A stretch of 64,000 nt of DNA from Streptomyces sp. NBC_01451. GTDB taxonomy: Bacteria > Actinomycetota > Actinomycetes > Streptomycetales > Streptomycetaceae. This document shows, one piece after another, positions 49,085 to 58,579 of this stretch. Numbering within the stretch: position 1 is the first letter of the stretch; the number at the start of each line of letters is the position of its first letter. The stretch is from NCBI RefSeq assembly GCF_036227485.1, contig NZ_CP109479.1:7192001-7256000 (forward strand), written 5' to 3'. The notes beneath the pieces are model-generated. The model ran no database searches, had not been told where the DNA came from, and was given only the letters and a program-made list of their open reading frames with translations. Made by a program: the position numbers and the translations under genes.

Positions 49085-50059
49085 TCACACGACCTTGGCC
49101 GCGTTGCGCAGCATCGCGTCGTAGTAGTCCCGCACGGCCTGGAGCAGTTCGGCGTTGTCCTCCACCGCCTGCTTCTCGTAGGCGAGAAACACGGCCTCGG
49201 TCACACCCAGGTAATTGGCGGACATCCGGCATTTAACATCCGCGGTGGCAACCGATATCTCTCGCACGCTGGCGACCTGATTGGTCGACCATTCCCCGTC
49301 CTCGGCGGCGGATTTGAGACTTCCGTACGAGAAGCCGGATTTTTTCATGCATACGGACCACGATTTCTCCATTTTCTCGAAGAGATCGGTCTGCATGGCG
49401 CTGCTGTGTGATTCCGCGCGGATCTCCAGAATGGCGTTCAGCGGATCCGCGTTGTCCGAGCCGAATTTCTTCAGCGCGGGGGTGTCCTTGGCGATCGTCT
49501 GCTGGGCGCGGCCGGCGCAGCCCCCCTCGGGGATCTCCTTGCCGTTCACCCGCTGACCGGCGGCGGCGGACGCACCCGCGACCGCCGTGCCGTTGGCCAC
49601 CAGCATCTCGGTCTCCTTCTCCCCGGTCGCCAGCGCGGGCAGGCCGGACGTGGAGTCGGAGTCCGAACCGCTCTCCTGGTCGTCGCTGTCGCCGCCGGTG
49701 TCGGTGCCGGCCGGGTGGTAACCGTACTGCTGTGCCTGTTCGAGGGTTACCGGAAGGTCGGTGCCCTCGCCGATGTCCTCGAACATCAGCCAGTCCGAGG
49801 GCACTTCGATCTGGCTGTCGGTGAAGCCGTACTCGGCCATGCAGTCACGCAGGAGCGAAGTCTGGGCCCTGGCAAGGGTGTTGAGCTCGGCCTCGGTCGG
49901 CAGATAGGCCGCGAGGGGCATCTTCGTCGTGGTCGCCGCCGTCGGCGTGGAGACGGGGCCGACCTTCACCGGCGTCTCGGCGCTCTTCTCGTCCGCCGAG
50001 CAGCCGGTGGCGAGCCCCATGGCCAGAAATGCCGTCAGCAGGATGCGCAGTGTCTTCAT
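49085..50059 (-). CDS. Lipoprotein linked to the MacAB-like transporter
   Basis: A 324-aa lipoprotein. ATG 50059 (MKTLRILLTAFLAMGLATGC) has GGAAGGCGA upstream; an ATG 5 codons earlier is less likely. The lipobox is LATGC with Cys20 lipidated. The mature part has further Cys in LLRDCMAEYGF, EGGCAGRAQQ, SVCMKKSGFSYGS and DVKCRMSANYLGV, and an acidic Asp/Ser stretch (about 125-143). The repeated C-M-x3-G-[FY] pattern occurs in a group of actinobacterial lipoproteins beside MacAB-type exporters. It ends 3 bases before the adaptor gene and is probably a substrate-capturing or accessory subunit. Confidence 0.8.
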   Translation of the reverse strand: MKTLRILLTAFLAMGLATGCSADEKSAETPVKVGPVSTPTAATTTKMPLAAYLPTEAELNTLARAQTSLLRDCMAEYGFTDSQIEVPSDWLMFEDIGEGTDLPVTLEQAQQYGYHPAGTDTGGDSDDQESGSDSDSTSGLPALATGEKETEMLVANGTAVAGASAAAGQRVNGKEIPEGGCAGRAQQTIAKDTPALKKFGSDNADPLNAILEIRAESHSSAMQTDLFEKMEKSWSVCMKKSGFSYGSLKSAAEDGEWSTNQVASVREISVATADVKCRMSANYLGVTEAVFLAYEKQAVEDNAELLQAVRDYYDAMLRNAAKVV

Positions 50060-50120
50060 GTCGCCTTCCAGCACGGGGCGGGCGGCCGGCCGCCCGCCCC
50101 GTCAGAGTCTCGGATGCCGG

Positions 50121-50510
50121 TCAGGCGATGCCGTAGTACCAGCTGCTGTTGCAGGAGAAGTAGTCGCCCGTGCCCGACTCGCCCACGCACGCCTTGTAGT
50201 AGACGTACGCGCCTTCGGTGAAGTCGTAGTTGAAGTCGCCCGAGTCGCCGTTGCCGCTCGTCACCCAGTTCGTGGTGTTCACCCCGTCGTACGGGACGTA
50301 CGACCAGCCGACCGCGGAGTGGCCGTCGGCCTCGGTGTCCTTGACCCAGATGTGGTCGCCGTACGACTTGAACCAGACGAGGGAGCCGCCGGTCGGGTTG
50401 TAGACGGCGCCGCCGTCCGTGCCGGCCGACGCGATTCCCGCGCCGCCGAGGGTGAGAACCGCCGCGCCCGCCAGAGCGAGGGCGAATCTCTTGCTTCTGC
50501 TGAGAGACAT
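50121..50510 (-). CDS. Small secreted protein, 129 aa
   Basis: A signal peptide MSLSRSKRFALALAGAAVLT to GIASAG gives a mature chain of about 100 residues, rich in Gly, Tyr and Trp, with two Cys (YKACVGESG, YFSCNSSW). ADGHSAVGWSYVPYDG resembles a beta-sandwich motif seen in many small Streptomyces exported proteins. It lies 61 bases upstream of the lipoprotein and the transporter on the same strand, so it might be the cargo or a marker of that system. A lactococcin-972-like bacteriocin was considered but the motif fit is poor. Confidence 0.75.
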   Translation of the reverse strand: MSLSRSKRFALALAGAAVLTLGGAGIASAGTDGGAVYNPTGGSLVWFKSYGDHIWVKDTEADGHSAVGWSYVPYDGVNTTNWVTSGNGDSGDFNYDFTEGAYVYYKACVGESGTGDYFSCNSSWYYGIA

Positions 50511-50871
50511 TTCTTGGGTTCCGTTCCTTTTCGTGCGATCCAATGGTGCATGAAGGGAAACGGAGGGGCAGGGATAAGCACCGCCTTGGCCTCGTCGGAG
50601 CACCCCCCCAGTCGGTGGCGGAACCTCATCCCCTTGAGGAACCTCCACCTTGGCGCCTCGGCGATCGTATGGGCTGCTTCCGGCCAAGAGCAAGGTGAAT
50701 TCAAAAGAAACGTGAGGGGTACGAGTTCTTATTCGTTCTCTGAGGGGAACCAATCCTTTCGCTTTTCGTCTGCTGTGTGTCCGGGGAATCTGATCAATTA
50801 AAACGAGCCAGTTGGCCGGAAAGTGCGGTGGCGGGGGCCTGTGTCGGTCCGCCTCGGCAGGGGTTGCGGAA
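50511..50871. other. Gene-free stretch, 361 bases
   Basis: Lies between the small secreted protein gene and the sucB terminator. It contains AT-richer patches near 50690-50730 and 50795-50810 that could hold the promoter of the secreted protein/transporter group, but no clear -10/-35 pair. No gene seen. Confidence 0.55.
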
Positions 50872-50915
50872 ACGACGGTGCCCCGTCCGGAGGACTCCGG
50901 ACGGGGCACCGTCGT
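50872..50915 (-). terminator. sucB terminator
   Basis: A hairpin of about 20 perfect base pairs (ACGACGGTGCCCCGTCCGG with its complement) and a tiny loop, about 30 bases after the sucB stop. Confidence 0.9.
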
Positions 50916-50945
50916 ACACGTACTCGCCAGGCGGCGGGCGGCTGG

Positions 50946-52784
50946 TTACAGGCCGAGCTCGACCTCGAACTCGCCCGCCTCCAGGATCGCCTTGACGGCC
51001 GTCAGGTAACGGGCCGCGTCGGCGCCGTCGACCAGACGGTGGTCGTAGGACAGGGTCAGGTACGTCATGTCGCGTACGCCGATGACCGTGCCCTCCTCCG
51101 TCTCGATGACCGCCGGGCGCTTGACCGTCGCGCCGATGCCCAGGATCGCCACCTGGTTCGGCGGCACGATGATCGTGTCGAAGAGCGCGCCGCGCGAGCC
51201 GGTGTTGGAGATCGTGAAGGTCGCGCCGGACAGCTCGTCCGGGGTGATCTTGTTGGCCCGGACCTTGCCCGCGAGCTCGGCCGTGGCCTTGGAGATACCG
51301 GCGATGTTGAGGTCGCCCGCGTGCTTGATGACCGGGGTCATCAGGCCCTTCTCGGAGTCCACCGCGATACCGATGCTCTCGGTGTCGAAGTAGGTGATCG
51401 TGCCCTCGGCCTCGTTGATCCGGGCGTTGATGACCGGGTAGGCCTTCAGCGCCTGGGCCGCCGCCTTCACGAAGAACGGCATCGGGGAGAGCTTGACGCC
51501 CTCACGGGCCGCGAAGGAGTCCTTCGCCTGCGCGCGGAGCTTCATCAGCCGGGTGATGTCGACCTCGACGACCGAGGACAGCTGCGCCTGCTCGCGCAGC
51601 GCCTTGACCATGTTGTCGCCGATGACCTTGCGGATGCGGGTCATCTTGACCGTCTGGCCACGCAGCGGCGAGACCTCCAGGACGGGGGTCTTGCGCGCCG
51701 CGGAGGCGGCCGGGGCGGCGGCGGCAGCGGCGGGCGCCGGAGCGGCAGCGGCGGCCTTCGCGGCCTCGGCGGCGGCCAGGACGTCCTGCTTGCGGATGCG
51801 ACCGCCGACACCGGTGCCCTTGACGGAGCCCAGGTCGACGCCGTTCTCGGCGGCGAGCTTGCGCACCAGCGGGGTGACGTAGGCGCCGTCGTCACGGGAG
51901 CCGGCGGCAGAGCCCGCGGCAGGCACGGCAGCCGCAGGTGCGGCCGGGGCGGCCGGCGCGGGCGCCGGGGGAGCGACCGGAGCCGCGGCCTCGACCGGAG
52001 CCGGCGCGGGGGTCGGAGCCACGGGGGCCGGGGGCGCGACGGGCGCGGCCGGGGCCACCGGAGCGGGCGCCGGGGCAGCGGCGGCGGGCGCCGGAGCCGG
52101 GGCGGCCGGGGCCGGAGCCGGGGCGGCCGGGGCCGGAGCAGCCGCCGGAGCGGCACCGGCAGCGCCGATCACGGCCAGCTTGGCGCCGACCTCGGCGGTC
52201 TCGTCCTCGCCGACCACGATCTCCAGAAGCACACCGGAGACGGGCGAGGGGATCTCGGTGTCGACCTTGTCGGTCGACACCTCAAGCAGCGGCTCGTCGG
52301 CCTCGACGCTGTCGCCGACCGACTTCAGCCAGCGGGTGACGGTGCCCTCGGTGACGCTCTCACCGAGCGCCGGGAGGGTGACGTCGGTGCCACTGGCGCC
52401 ACCGGCAGGGGCGGCGGGGGCCGCCACGGGAGCCGGGGCCGCGGGGGCGGGGGCGGCCGGAGCCTCGGCCACGGGGGCCGGGGCGGCGGCAGCCGGAGCC
52501 GCGACGGGCTCGGCGGCCGGGGCCGGGGCGGCAGCGGGGGCGCCGCTGCCGTCGTCGATGAGGGCCAGCTCGGCGCCGACCTCAACGGTCTCGTCCTCGG
52601 CCACCTTGATGGAGGCGAGGATGCCGGAGACGGGCGAGGGGATCTCGGTGTCGACCTTGTCGGTCGACACCTCCAGCAGCGGCTCGTCGGCCTCGACGCG
52701 CTCGCCCTCGGCCTTCAGCCAGCGGGTGACAGTGCCCTCGGTGACGCTCTCACCGAGCGCCGGAAGGGTTACGGAAACCGCCAT
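50946..52784 (-). CDS. sucB: 2-oxoacid dehydrogenase E2, dihydrolipoyl acyltransferase
   Basis: A 612-aa E2 subunit with two N-terminal lipoyl domains: residues about 3-77 and 135-210, each with the lipoylated Lys in [15 protein letters not shown]. They are joined by long Ala/Pro linkers (one with 100 residues). An E1/E3-binding domain ([20 protein letters not shown], then [10 protein letters not shown]) and the catalytic domain with [16 protein letters not shown] follow. It carries acyl groups between E1 and CoA and is annotated as succinyltransferase (SucB) in actinobacteria, where one E2 serves both pyruvate and 2-oxoglutarate complexes. It is followed upstream by lpdA 59 bases away, probably in one operon. 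Confidence 0.96.
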   Translation of the reverse strand: MAVSVTLPALGESVTEGTVTRWLKAEGERVEADEPLLEVSTDKVDTEIPSPVSGILASIKVAEDETVEVGAELALIDDGSGAPAAAPAPAAEPVAAPAAAAPAPVAEAPAAPAPAAPAPVAAPAAPAGGASGTDVTLPALGESVTEGTVTRWLKSVGDSVEADEPLLEVSTDKVDTEIPSPVSGVLLEIVVGEDETAEVGAKLAVIGAAGAAPAAAPAPAAPAPAPAAPAPAPAAAAPAPAPVAPAAPVAPPAPVAPTPAPAPVEAAAPVAPPAPAPAAPAAPAAAVPAAGSAAGSRDDGAYVTPLVRKLAAENGVDLGSVKGTGVGGRIRKQDVLAAAEAAKAAAAAPAPAAAAAAPAASAARKTPVLEVSPLRGQTVKMTRIRKVIGDNMVKALREQAQLSSVVEVDITRLMKLRAQAKDSFAAREGVKLSPMPFFVKAAAQALKAYPVINARINEAEGTITYFDTESIGIAVDSEKGLMTPVIKHAGDLNIAGISKATAELAGKVRANKITPDELSGATFTISNTGSRGALFDTIIVPPNQVAILGIGATVKRPAVIETEEGTVIGVRDMTYLTLSYDHRLVDGADAARYLTAVKAILEAGEFEVELGL

Positions 52785-52843
52785 GGTTTCGGTTGCTCCT
52801 TACGAATTGCGGAAGTCTGTGTCGTCGTCCGTCGACCGAGGGA

Positions 52844-54232
52844 TCAGTCGTGGGCGTGCAGCGGCTTGCCGGCCAGGGCCAGGTGGGCCTCGCCGAGCGC
52901 CTCGCTCTGCGTCGGGTGGGCGTGGATGAGCTGCGCGACCTCGGCGGGCAGCGCCTCCCAGTTGTAGATCAGCTGGGCTTCGCCGACCTGCTCGCCCATG
53001 CGGTCGCCGACCATGTGGACGCCGACCACGGCACCGTCCTTGACCTGGACGAGCTTGATCTCGCCCGCGGTCTTGAGGATCTTGCTCTTGCCGTTGCCCG
53101 CGAGGCTGTACTTCAGAGCGACGACCTTGTCCGCACCGTAGATCTCCTTGGCCTTGGCCTCGGTGATGCCCACGGAGGCGACCTCGGGGTGGCAGTACGT
53201 CACCCGGGGCACGCCGTCGTAGTCGATCGGAACGGCCTTGAGACCGGCCAGACGCTCCGCCACCAGGATGCCCTCGGCGAAGCCGACGTGCGCGAGCTGG
53301 AGCGTCGGGACCAGGTCACCGACGGCGGAGACGGTCGGGACGTTCGTCCGCATGTACTCGTCGACCAGGACGTAGCCGCGGTCCATCGCGACGCCCTGCT
53401 CCTCGTAGCCGAGACCGGCCGAGACCGGGCCGCGGCCGACGGCGACGAGCAGCACCTCGGCCTCGAACTCCTTGCCGTCGGCAAGGGTGACCTTGACGCC
53501 GTTCGCGGTGTACTCGGCCTTCGAGAAGAAGGTGCCCAGGTTGAACTTGATGCCGCGCTTGCGGAACGCGCGCTCAAGAAGCTTGGAGGAGTTCTCGTCC
53601 TCAAGGGGGGCCAGGTGCTTGAGGCCCTCGATGATCGTGACGTCCGTACCGAAGGACTTCCACGCGGACGCGAACTCGACGCCGATGACGCCGCCGCCGA
53701 GGACGATCGCCGACTGCGGCACCCGGTCCAGGACGAGGGCGTGGTCCGAGGAGATGATCCGGTTGCCGTCGATCTCCAGGCCCGGCAGCGACTTCGGCAC
53801 GGAGCCGGTCGCCAGCAGGACGTGGCGGCCCTGGATCCGCTGCCCGTTCACGTCGACGGAGGTGGGGGAGGAGAGCCGTCCCTCACCCTCGATGTAGGTG
53901 ACCTTGCGGGAGGCGACGAGGCCCTGGAGTCCCTTGTACAGGCCGGCGATGACGTCGTCCTTGTACTTGTGGACCGCCGGGACGTCGATGCCCTCGAAGG
54001 TGGCCTTCACGCCGAACTGCTCGCTCTCGCGGGCCTGGTCGGCGATCTCGCCCGCGTGGAGCAGGGCCTTGGTGGGGATGCATCCCCGGTGCAGGCAGGT
54101 GCCGCCGACCTTGTCCTTCTCGATCAGGGCGACGTCAAGCCCCAGCTGGGCCCCGCGCAGGGCCGCGGCGTAACCGCCACTGCCACCGCCGAGGATCACT
54201 AGGTCGAAAACGGTGCTGGCGTCGTTCGCCAC
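52844..54232 (-). CDS. lpdA: Dihydrolipoyl dehydrogenase (E3)
   Basis: A 462-aa flavoprotein that reoxidises dihydrolipoyl groups with NAD+. GTG 54232 has GGAGG 7 bases upstream. The FAD motif is DLVILGGGSGGYAAALRGAQ, the redox disulfide is GGTCLHRGCIPTKAL, the NAD motif is SAIVLGGGVIGVEFASAW, and the C-terminal active-site His-Glu lies in HAHPTQSEALGEAHLALAG. Complete. First gene of the lpdA-sucB operon, whose E2 product is its substrate. Confidence 0.97.
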   Translation of the reverse strand: MANDASTVFDLVILGGGSGGYAAALRGAQLGLDVALIEKDKVGGTCLHRGCIPTKALLHAGEIADQARESEQFGVKATFEGIDVPAVHKYKDDVIAGLYKGLQGLVASRKVTYIEGEGRLSSPTSVDVNGQRIQGRHVLLATGSVPKSLPGLEIDGNRIISSDHALVLDRVPQSAIVLGGGVIGVEFASAWKSFGTDVTIIEGLKHLAPLEDENSSKLLERAFRKRGIKFNLGTFFSKAEYTANGVKVTLADGKEFEAEVLLVAVGRGPVSAGLGYEEQGVAMDRGYVLVDEYMRTNVPTVSAVGDLVPTLQLAHVGFAEGILVAERLAGLKAVPIDYDGVPRVTYCHPEVASVGITEAKAKEIYGADKVVALKYSLAGNGKSKILKTAGEIKLVQVKDGAVVGVHMVGDRMGEQVGEAQLIYNWEALPAEVAQLIHAHPTQSEALGEAHLALAGKPLHAHD

Positions 54233-54407
54233 GTCACGTCCTCCATGCATTGCGCCGTACGCCGGTCGTCAATGACCGGGCGGCGGCTGGTGTCCGGCCG
54301 TCTTTCTTCGGCCCTGTGGTGGGGGCCCTATCCTGCCGAGCCCCATCTTCGCACTTGTCGGGCGTGGACGAGACGCCGGGTGACTGTGAGAGACGCCCCA
54401 CCCGGCA

Positions 54408-54461
54408 GGGGTGCGGGGCTGTACGGGATTTGCGGCTACCGCCGCGCGGGCGCGACCAGCC
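54408..54461. repeat. 54-bp dispersed repeat, intergenic copy
   Basis: Starts GGGGTGCGGGGCTGTACGGG and ends GGGCGCGACCAGCC, in the 331-base gap between lpdA and pepA. Another copy of the same length is inside the 12-TM protein gene at 60951-61004, differing at about five bases. The rest of the gap holds the pepA terminator and presumably the lpdA promoter. Confidence 0.85.
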
Positions 54462-54510
54462 GCACACGACCCGCACCCGCAATACGACGCGCAGGACCGA
54501 GCCGACAGGC

Positions 54511-54552
54511 GTGACGGGACCTCGGCACTACCCGCACGCGAGGTCCCGTCAC
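54511..54552 (-). terminator. pepA terminator
   Basis: A 14-bp perfect stem (GTGACGGGACCTCG with its complement) around a 14-base loop, 12 bases after the pepA stop. Confidence 0.8.
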
Positions 54553-54563
54553 CAAAAGCACCT

Positions 54564-56084
54564 TCAGCCCAGATCGCCGACAGCGGTCAGCTCGGCCAGC
54601 CGGACAAGTGTCCGTACGGCCGTCCCGGTGCCGCCCTTGGGCGTGTACCCGAACGGCCCGCCCTCGTTGAACGCCGGTCCCGCGATGTCGAGGTGCGCCC
54701 AGGTGATCCCCTCACCCACGAACTCCCTCAGGAACAGGCCGGCGACCAGCCCGCCGCCGTACCGCTCGCCCATGTTCGCGATGTCGGCGGTGGGGGACTC
54801 CATCCCCTTCTTCAGGTGGTCCGGCAGCGGCATCGGCCACGCCGGCTCCCCGACCTCCTCGGCGGCCTCGTGCACCGCGGAGCGGAACGCGTCGTCGTTC
54901 GCCATGATCCCGTACGTCCGGTTGCCCAGCGCCAGCATCATCGCGCCGGTCAGGGTCGCCACGTCGACGATCGCGTCCGGCTTCTCCGCCGACGCGGCCC
55001 ACAGGGCGTCCGCGAGGACGAGACGGCCCTCGGCGTCGGTGTTGAGGACCTCGACGGTCTTGCCGCTGTACATGCGCAGCACGTCACCGGGACGGGTGGC
55101 GGAACCGGACGGCATGTTCTCGGCGAGCGCCAGCCAGCCGGTGACGTTGACCTGGAGGCCGAGCCGTGCGGCGGCGACGACCGCGGCGAAGACCGCCGCC
55201 GCACCGCTCATGTCGCACTTCATCGTCTCGTTGTGCCCGGCGGGCTTGAGCGAGATGCCGCCCGAGTCGTAGGTGATGCCCTTGCCCACGAAGGCGAGGT
55301 GCTTGCTCGCCGCCTCGTGCGTGTACGTCAGCTTCACCAGCCGGGGACCGGAGGCGGAGCCGGCGCCGACACCGAGGATGCCGCCGTAGCCGCCCTTCTC
55401 CAGCGCCTTCACGTCGAGCACCTGCACCTTGATGCCGTGCTCCTCGGCCGCGGTCTGCGCGACGGCGGCGAAGGCCTCCGGGTTGAGATCGTTCGGCGGG
55501 GTGTTGATCAGGTCGCGGGCGCGGTTGAGCTCCTCGGACACCGCGGTGGCGCGGGCGACGGCGGCCTTGTACGCGGCGTCGCGGGGCTTGCCGCCGAGCA
55601 GGGTGACCTCGGCGAGGGGCGCCTTGCCGTTCTTGGTGTCCTTGCCGATCTCTTTGTACGCGTCGAAGGTGTACGCCCCGAGCAGCGCGCCCTCGCCGAT
55701 CGCGCCGGCGTCGGCGGCGTCCTCGATCGGCAGGGCGAAGGCGGCCTTCTTCGCGCCGGCGAGGGTACGGGCGGCCACACCGGCGGCCCGGCGCAGCGAC
55801 TCGGCGCCGAAGGCCTCGTCCTCCTCGGGCAGCGCGCCCAGGCCCACGGCCACGACGACGGGTGCCTTGAAGCCGGCCGGGGCGGGCAGCTTGGTCACCT
55901 CGCCCTCGGCACCCGAGGCGCCGAGAGTCCCCAGGACGTCGGCGAGCTTGCCGTCGTACGCCTTGTCCACGGCCTCGGCGCCCGGTGCGACGACGGGGCC
56001 CTTGCCGCCCTTGGCGACACCGACGACGATCGCGTCGGCCCGAAGGCCGGGCGCCGCGGCGGTGCTGAGAGTGAGAGCAGTCAC
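54564..56084 (-). CDS. pepA: Leucyl aminopeptidase (M17)
   Basis: A 506-aa metallo-aminopeptidase that trims N-terminal residues from peptides. GTG 56084 (MTALTLSTAAAPGLRAD) is used; the frame is open upstream to 56153 without a clear ribosome site. The M17 signature is NTDAEGRLVLADAL. Metal and catalytic motifs are FVGKGITYDSGGISLKPAG, MKCDMSGAAAVFA and the C-terminal WAHLDIAGPAFNEG. The N-terminal macro-like domain occupies about 1-170. The enzyme is normally a hexamer in the cytoplasm. It follows no operon partner; its terminator separates it from lpdA. Confidence 0.96.
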   Translation of the reverse strand: MTALTLSTAAAPGLRADAIVVGVAKGGKGPVVAPGAEAVDKAYDGKLADVLGTLGASGAEGEVTKLPAPAGFKAPVVVAVGLGALPEEDEAFGAESLRRAAGVAARTLAGAKKAAFALPIEDAADAGAIGEGALLGAYTFDAYKEIGKDTKNGKAPLAEVTLLGGKPRDAAYKAAVARATAVSEELNRARDLINTPPNDLNPEAFAAVAQTAAEEHGIKVQVLDVKALEKGGYGGILGVGAGSASGPRLVKLTYTHEAASKHLAFVGKGITYDSGGISLKPAGHNETMKCDMSGAAAVFAAVVAAARLGLQVNVTGWLALAENMPSGSATRPGDVLRMYSGKTVEVLNTDAEGRLVLADALWAASAEKPDAIVDVATLTGAMMLALGNRTYGIMANDDAFRSAVHEAAEEVGEPAWPMPLPDHLKKGMESPTADIANMGERYGGGLVAGLFLREFVGEGITWAHLDIAGPAFNEGGPFGYTPKGGTGTAVRTLVRLAELTAVGDLG

Positions 56085-56416
56085 GGTGGTGAAATCTCGC
56101 TTCCGTCTGAAAACTTCTGTGGCCGAGTGGAATGGGTCGGCCAGGCCCGACAAGAGACCCTAAGTCCGGCCCTGGGGGCCGGTCCGTACCAGGGTCGGTA
56201 CACCCGGCACGAGCCTACGCTCGGTGGCCGGGTTCGCTCATTCCTGCGAGCGTTCACCTGGCCGGGGCCTCATGGTCAATTCCCACCCCTCACTTCCGGT
56301 GACCTGAGTCACACTCGTCAAGTTCTGGTAAGCGGTTCTGTCACTGCTTATGCATCATTTCCACGGATCCCCTCGGAATTGACCACCGAGGTGGACTGGT
56401 TGGGGGAGGGGCGAAC
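56085..56416. other. Divergent intergenic region between pepA and the polysaccharide cluster
   Basis: 332 bases with promoters expected in both directions. The plus-strand gene is served by a GGGGGAGGGG site ending about 9 bases before its ATG at 56417. No clear operator palindrome and no GlnR-type box was seen. Confidence 0.55.
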
Positions 56417-58453
56417 ATGGCGCAGATAGCGCCCGGACGGAAATTTTCCCGAGACGCGGCCGCTTTGCTGACGGCTGCCGGACTGCTGGCACTGGGGCTG
56501 GGAGCGCCCGGCGCGGCAGCCGCCGCGGAGCCGCGCGTCGACCTGAGGGTCCTCGTCGTGGACAACGGCGACAGCCCGGTCGACGCCATCACGGCCGAAC
56601 TCGCGGACACGGGCATCCCGTACACGACCGTCGACCTGAACGACGCGAACCGCCCGACGATCGACACCGCGTTCCTGAGCGACACGGTGAACGGCACCCC
56701 CCGGGCCAGGTTCCAGGGCGTGGTGCTGCCCAACGAGGCCCCGTTCGGGACGGGTTCCGCCGAGCAGACCGCCCTGGAGGCCTACGAGACGACGTACGGC
56801 ATCCCGCAGGTCGACGCCTACACCTGGGCGCACCCGGAGGTCGGCCTCGACTACAGCTCCTACTCCGGCACCCTCGACGGGCAGGCCGCCGCGGTCACCG
56901 ACGCGGGCCGGGCGGGGTACTTCGGCTATCTCGACGGCCCGCTCACGTTCGAGGACAACTCGGCCTCCGTGCAGGAGAGTTACGGCTTCGTCGCCACACC
57001 TCGGGCGGGCTTCACCAGCTACGTCGACACCGCGGTGCCCGGCGGGGCCGGCCGCGGCAGCCTGATCGGCGAGTACACGCACGACGGGCGCCGCGAACTC
57101 GTCGTGACCTTCGCCTACAACGCGTACCAGCAGCAGTTCCGGGTACTGGCCCGGGGCATCGTGGAGTGGCTGACCCAGGGAATCCACCTCGGGCAGAGCC
57201 GGAACTCCTTCTCCGTGCACGTCGACGACGTCTTCGCGCCCGACAGCCGCTGGGACACCGAACGCAACTGCACGCCCGGCGACTTCGACTGCGTGGGCGG
57301 CGACGGCGAGGGCGCCACCCCGATCCGGATGACGGCGGCCGACGCGGTCCACGCGGCCCAGTGGCAGCAGAGCAGCGGCTTCACGCTCGACATGGTCTAC
57401 AACGCCGGTTCCGGGGAGGAGTGGAAGAGCGAGAACGGCGGCACGGACGCCCTCGCCGACCAGCTCCTCGCCGACAGGGCCAAGTACCGCTGGGTGAACC
57501 ACACCTACACCCACCAGTACCTGGGCTGTGTGCAGGACACCTCCACCGTGCCCTGGAGCTGCGCGAGGAACGCGGACGGCTCCACCCGGTACATGAGCCG
57601 CGCCGACATCTCGGCGGAGATCGCGAGCAACTACAACTGGGGCCTCACGCACGGTCTTTCCACCGAGCGCGGAGAGCTGGTGACCGGTGAGCACTCGGGC
57701 CTCAAGACGCTGCCGCAGCAGCCCGACGACAACCCGAACCTCGCGGGCGCCCTCGCCGACAACGGCATCCGGTGGACCGCTTCCGACAACTCCCGCGAGC
57801 CGCAGCAGCGTTCGGCGGGAAGCAGCACACTGACCGTGCCGCGCTATCCGATGAACGTGTACTACAACACGGGCACGAAGGCCGAGATGGCCGACGAGTA
57901 CAACTGGATCTACGCCTCGGCGGCCGACGGCGGCAGCGGCATCTGCGAGAACAACCCCACGTCCACCTGCCTCGACGAGCCGCTGGACACCGCCACCGGC
58001 TATCTGTCGTACATCGTCCCGCAGGAGGCCCGCACCGCACTCGGGCACGCCATCTCGGGCGACCCGCGTCCGCACTACGCGCACCAGTCCAACCTGGCCG
58101 AGGACCGCACCCTGTACCCGGTGCTGGACAAGGTCCTCGCCGACTACCGGGCACTGTTCGCCGACAACACCCCGCTGGAGAACCCCCGCCAGAGCGCCAT
58201 CGGCACCGAACTCCAGCGCCGCGCCGCATGGAAGGCCGCTGTCGCCAACGGCACGGTCACGGCGTACCGCGTCGGCAGGACGGTCACGGTCACCGCCCCG
58301 TCCGGCATCCAGATCCCGGTCACCGCCCCGACGGGCACCACCAAGGAACTCCTGCTGGGTACCACGGCATTCGGCACGCCCTACGCGGGCAGGCGATCGG
58401 CCTGGACCACACCGGACCTACTGCAGTCCGCGCTGAAGCTCAACCTGCCGTAG
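56417..58453 (+). CDS. Secreted CE18/Agd3-like polysaccharide deacetylase
   Basis: A 678-aa exported protein; signal peptide residues 1-36 (AALLTAAGLLALGLGAPGAA). The N-terminal half (about 40-250) is beta-rich and would correspond to the carbohydrate-binding and accessory part. The deacetylase core starts with SFSVHVDDVFAPDSRW (Asp270, Asp271), then WVNHTYTHQYL with the metal pair His362/His366, then TGEHSGL and NPNLAGALADNGIRWTASDN. This D/HxxxH arrangement plus the late DNS-type motif matches fungal Agd3 (family CE18), which deacetylates galactosaminogalactan, better than ordinary NodB (CE4) enzymes. It is first of four co-directional genes. Family by pattern recall; substrate inferred. 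Confidence 0.75.
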   Translation: MAQIAPGRKFSRDAAALLTAAGLLALGLGAPGAAAAAEPRVDLRVLVVDNGDSPVDAITAELADTGIPYTTVDLNDANRPTIDTAFLSDTVNGTPRARFQGVVLPNEAPFGTGSAEQTALEAYETTYGIPQVDAYTWAHPEVGLDYSSYSGTLDGQAAAVTDAGRAGYFGYLDGPLTFEDNSASVQESYGFVATPRAGFTSYVDTAVPGGAGRGSLIGEYTHDGRRELVVTFAYNAYQQQFRVLARGIVEWLTQGIHLGQSRNSFSVHVDDVFAPDSRWDTERNCTPGDFDCVGGDGEGATPIRMTAADAVHAAQWQQSSGFTLDMVYNAGSGEEWKSENGGTDALADQLLADRAKYRWVNHTYTHQYLGCVQDTSTVPWSCARNADGSTRYMSRADISAEIASNYNWGLTHGLSTERGELVTGEHSGLKTLPQQPDDNPNLAGALADNGIRWTASDNSREPQQRSAGSSTLTVPRYPMNVYYNTGTKAEMADEYNWIYASAADGGSGICENNPTSTCLDEPLDTATGYLSYIVPQEARTALGHAISGDPRPHYAHQSNLAEDRTLYPVLDKVLADYRALFADNTPLENPRQSAIGTELQRRAAWKAAVANGTVTAYRVGRTVTVTAPSGIQIPVTAPTGTTKELLLGTTAFGTPYAGRRSAWTTPDLLQSALKLNLP

Positions 58454-58479
58454 AGCAGCGCCCTGAAGGGCAGCGCCCC

Positions 58480-58550
58480 CGAAGGGGCGCGGGGAACTGC
58501 GTGACCCGCCACGACGCACCCGCGGTCGGCATCGGTCCGCAGTTCCCCCA
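58480..58550. repeat. REP-like inverted repeat between deacetylase and GT genes
   Basis: GGGGCGCGGGGAACTGCG and its partner CGCAGTTCCCC lie about 40 bases apart in the 126-base gap. The GGGGAACTGCG core is a dispersed Streptomyces intergenic repeat. It may end or attenuate the first gene's transcript. Confidence 0.75.
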
Positions 58551-58579
58551 CGGAATCCGTATCAGGGGAGAGCAACGCA

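Noticed and set aside
50121..50510. Lactococcin-972-type bacteriocin
   Set aside because: Size, export and an adjacent ABC transporter fit, but the family's motif spacing is not seen and the bacteriocin-associated membrane protein is absent.
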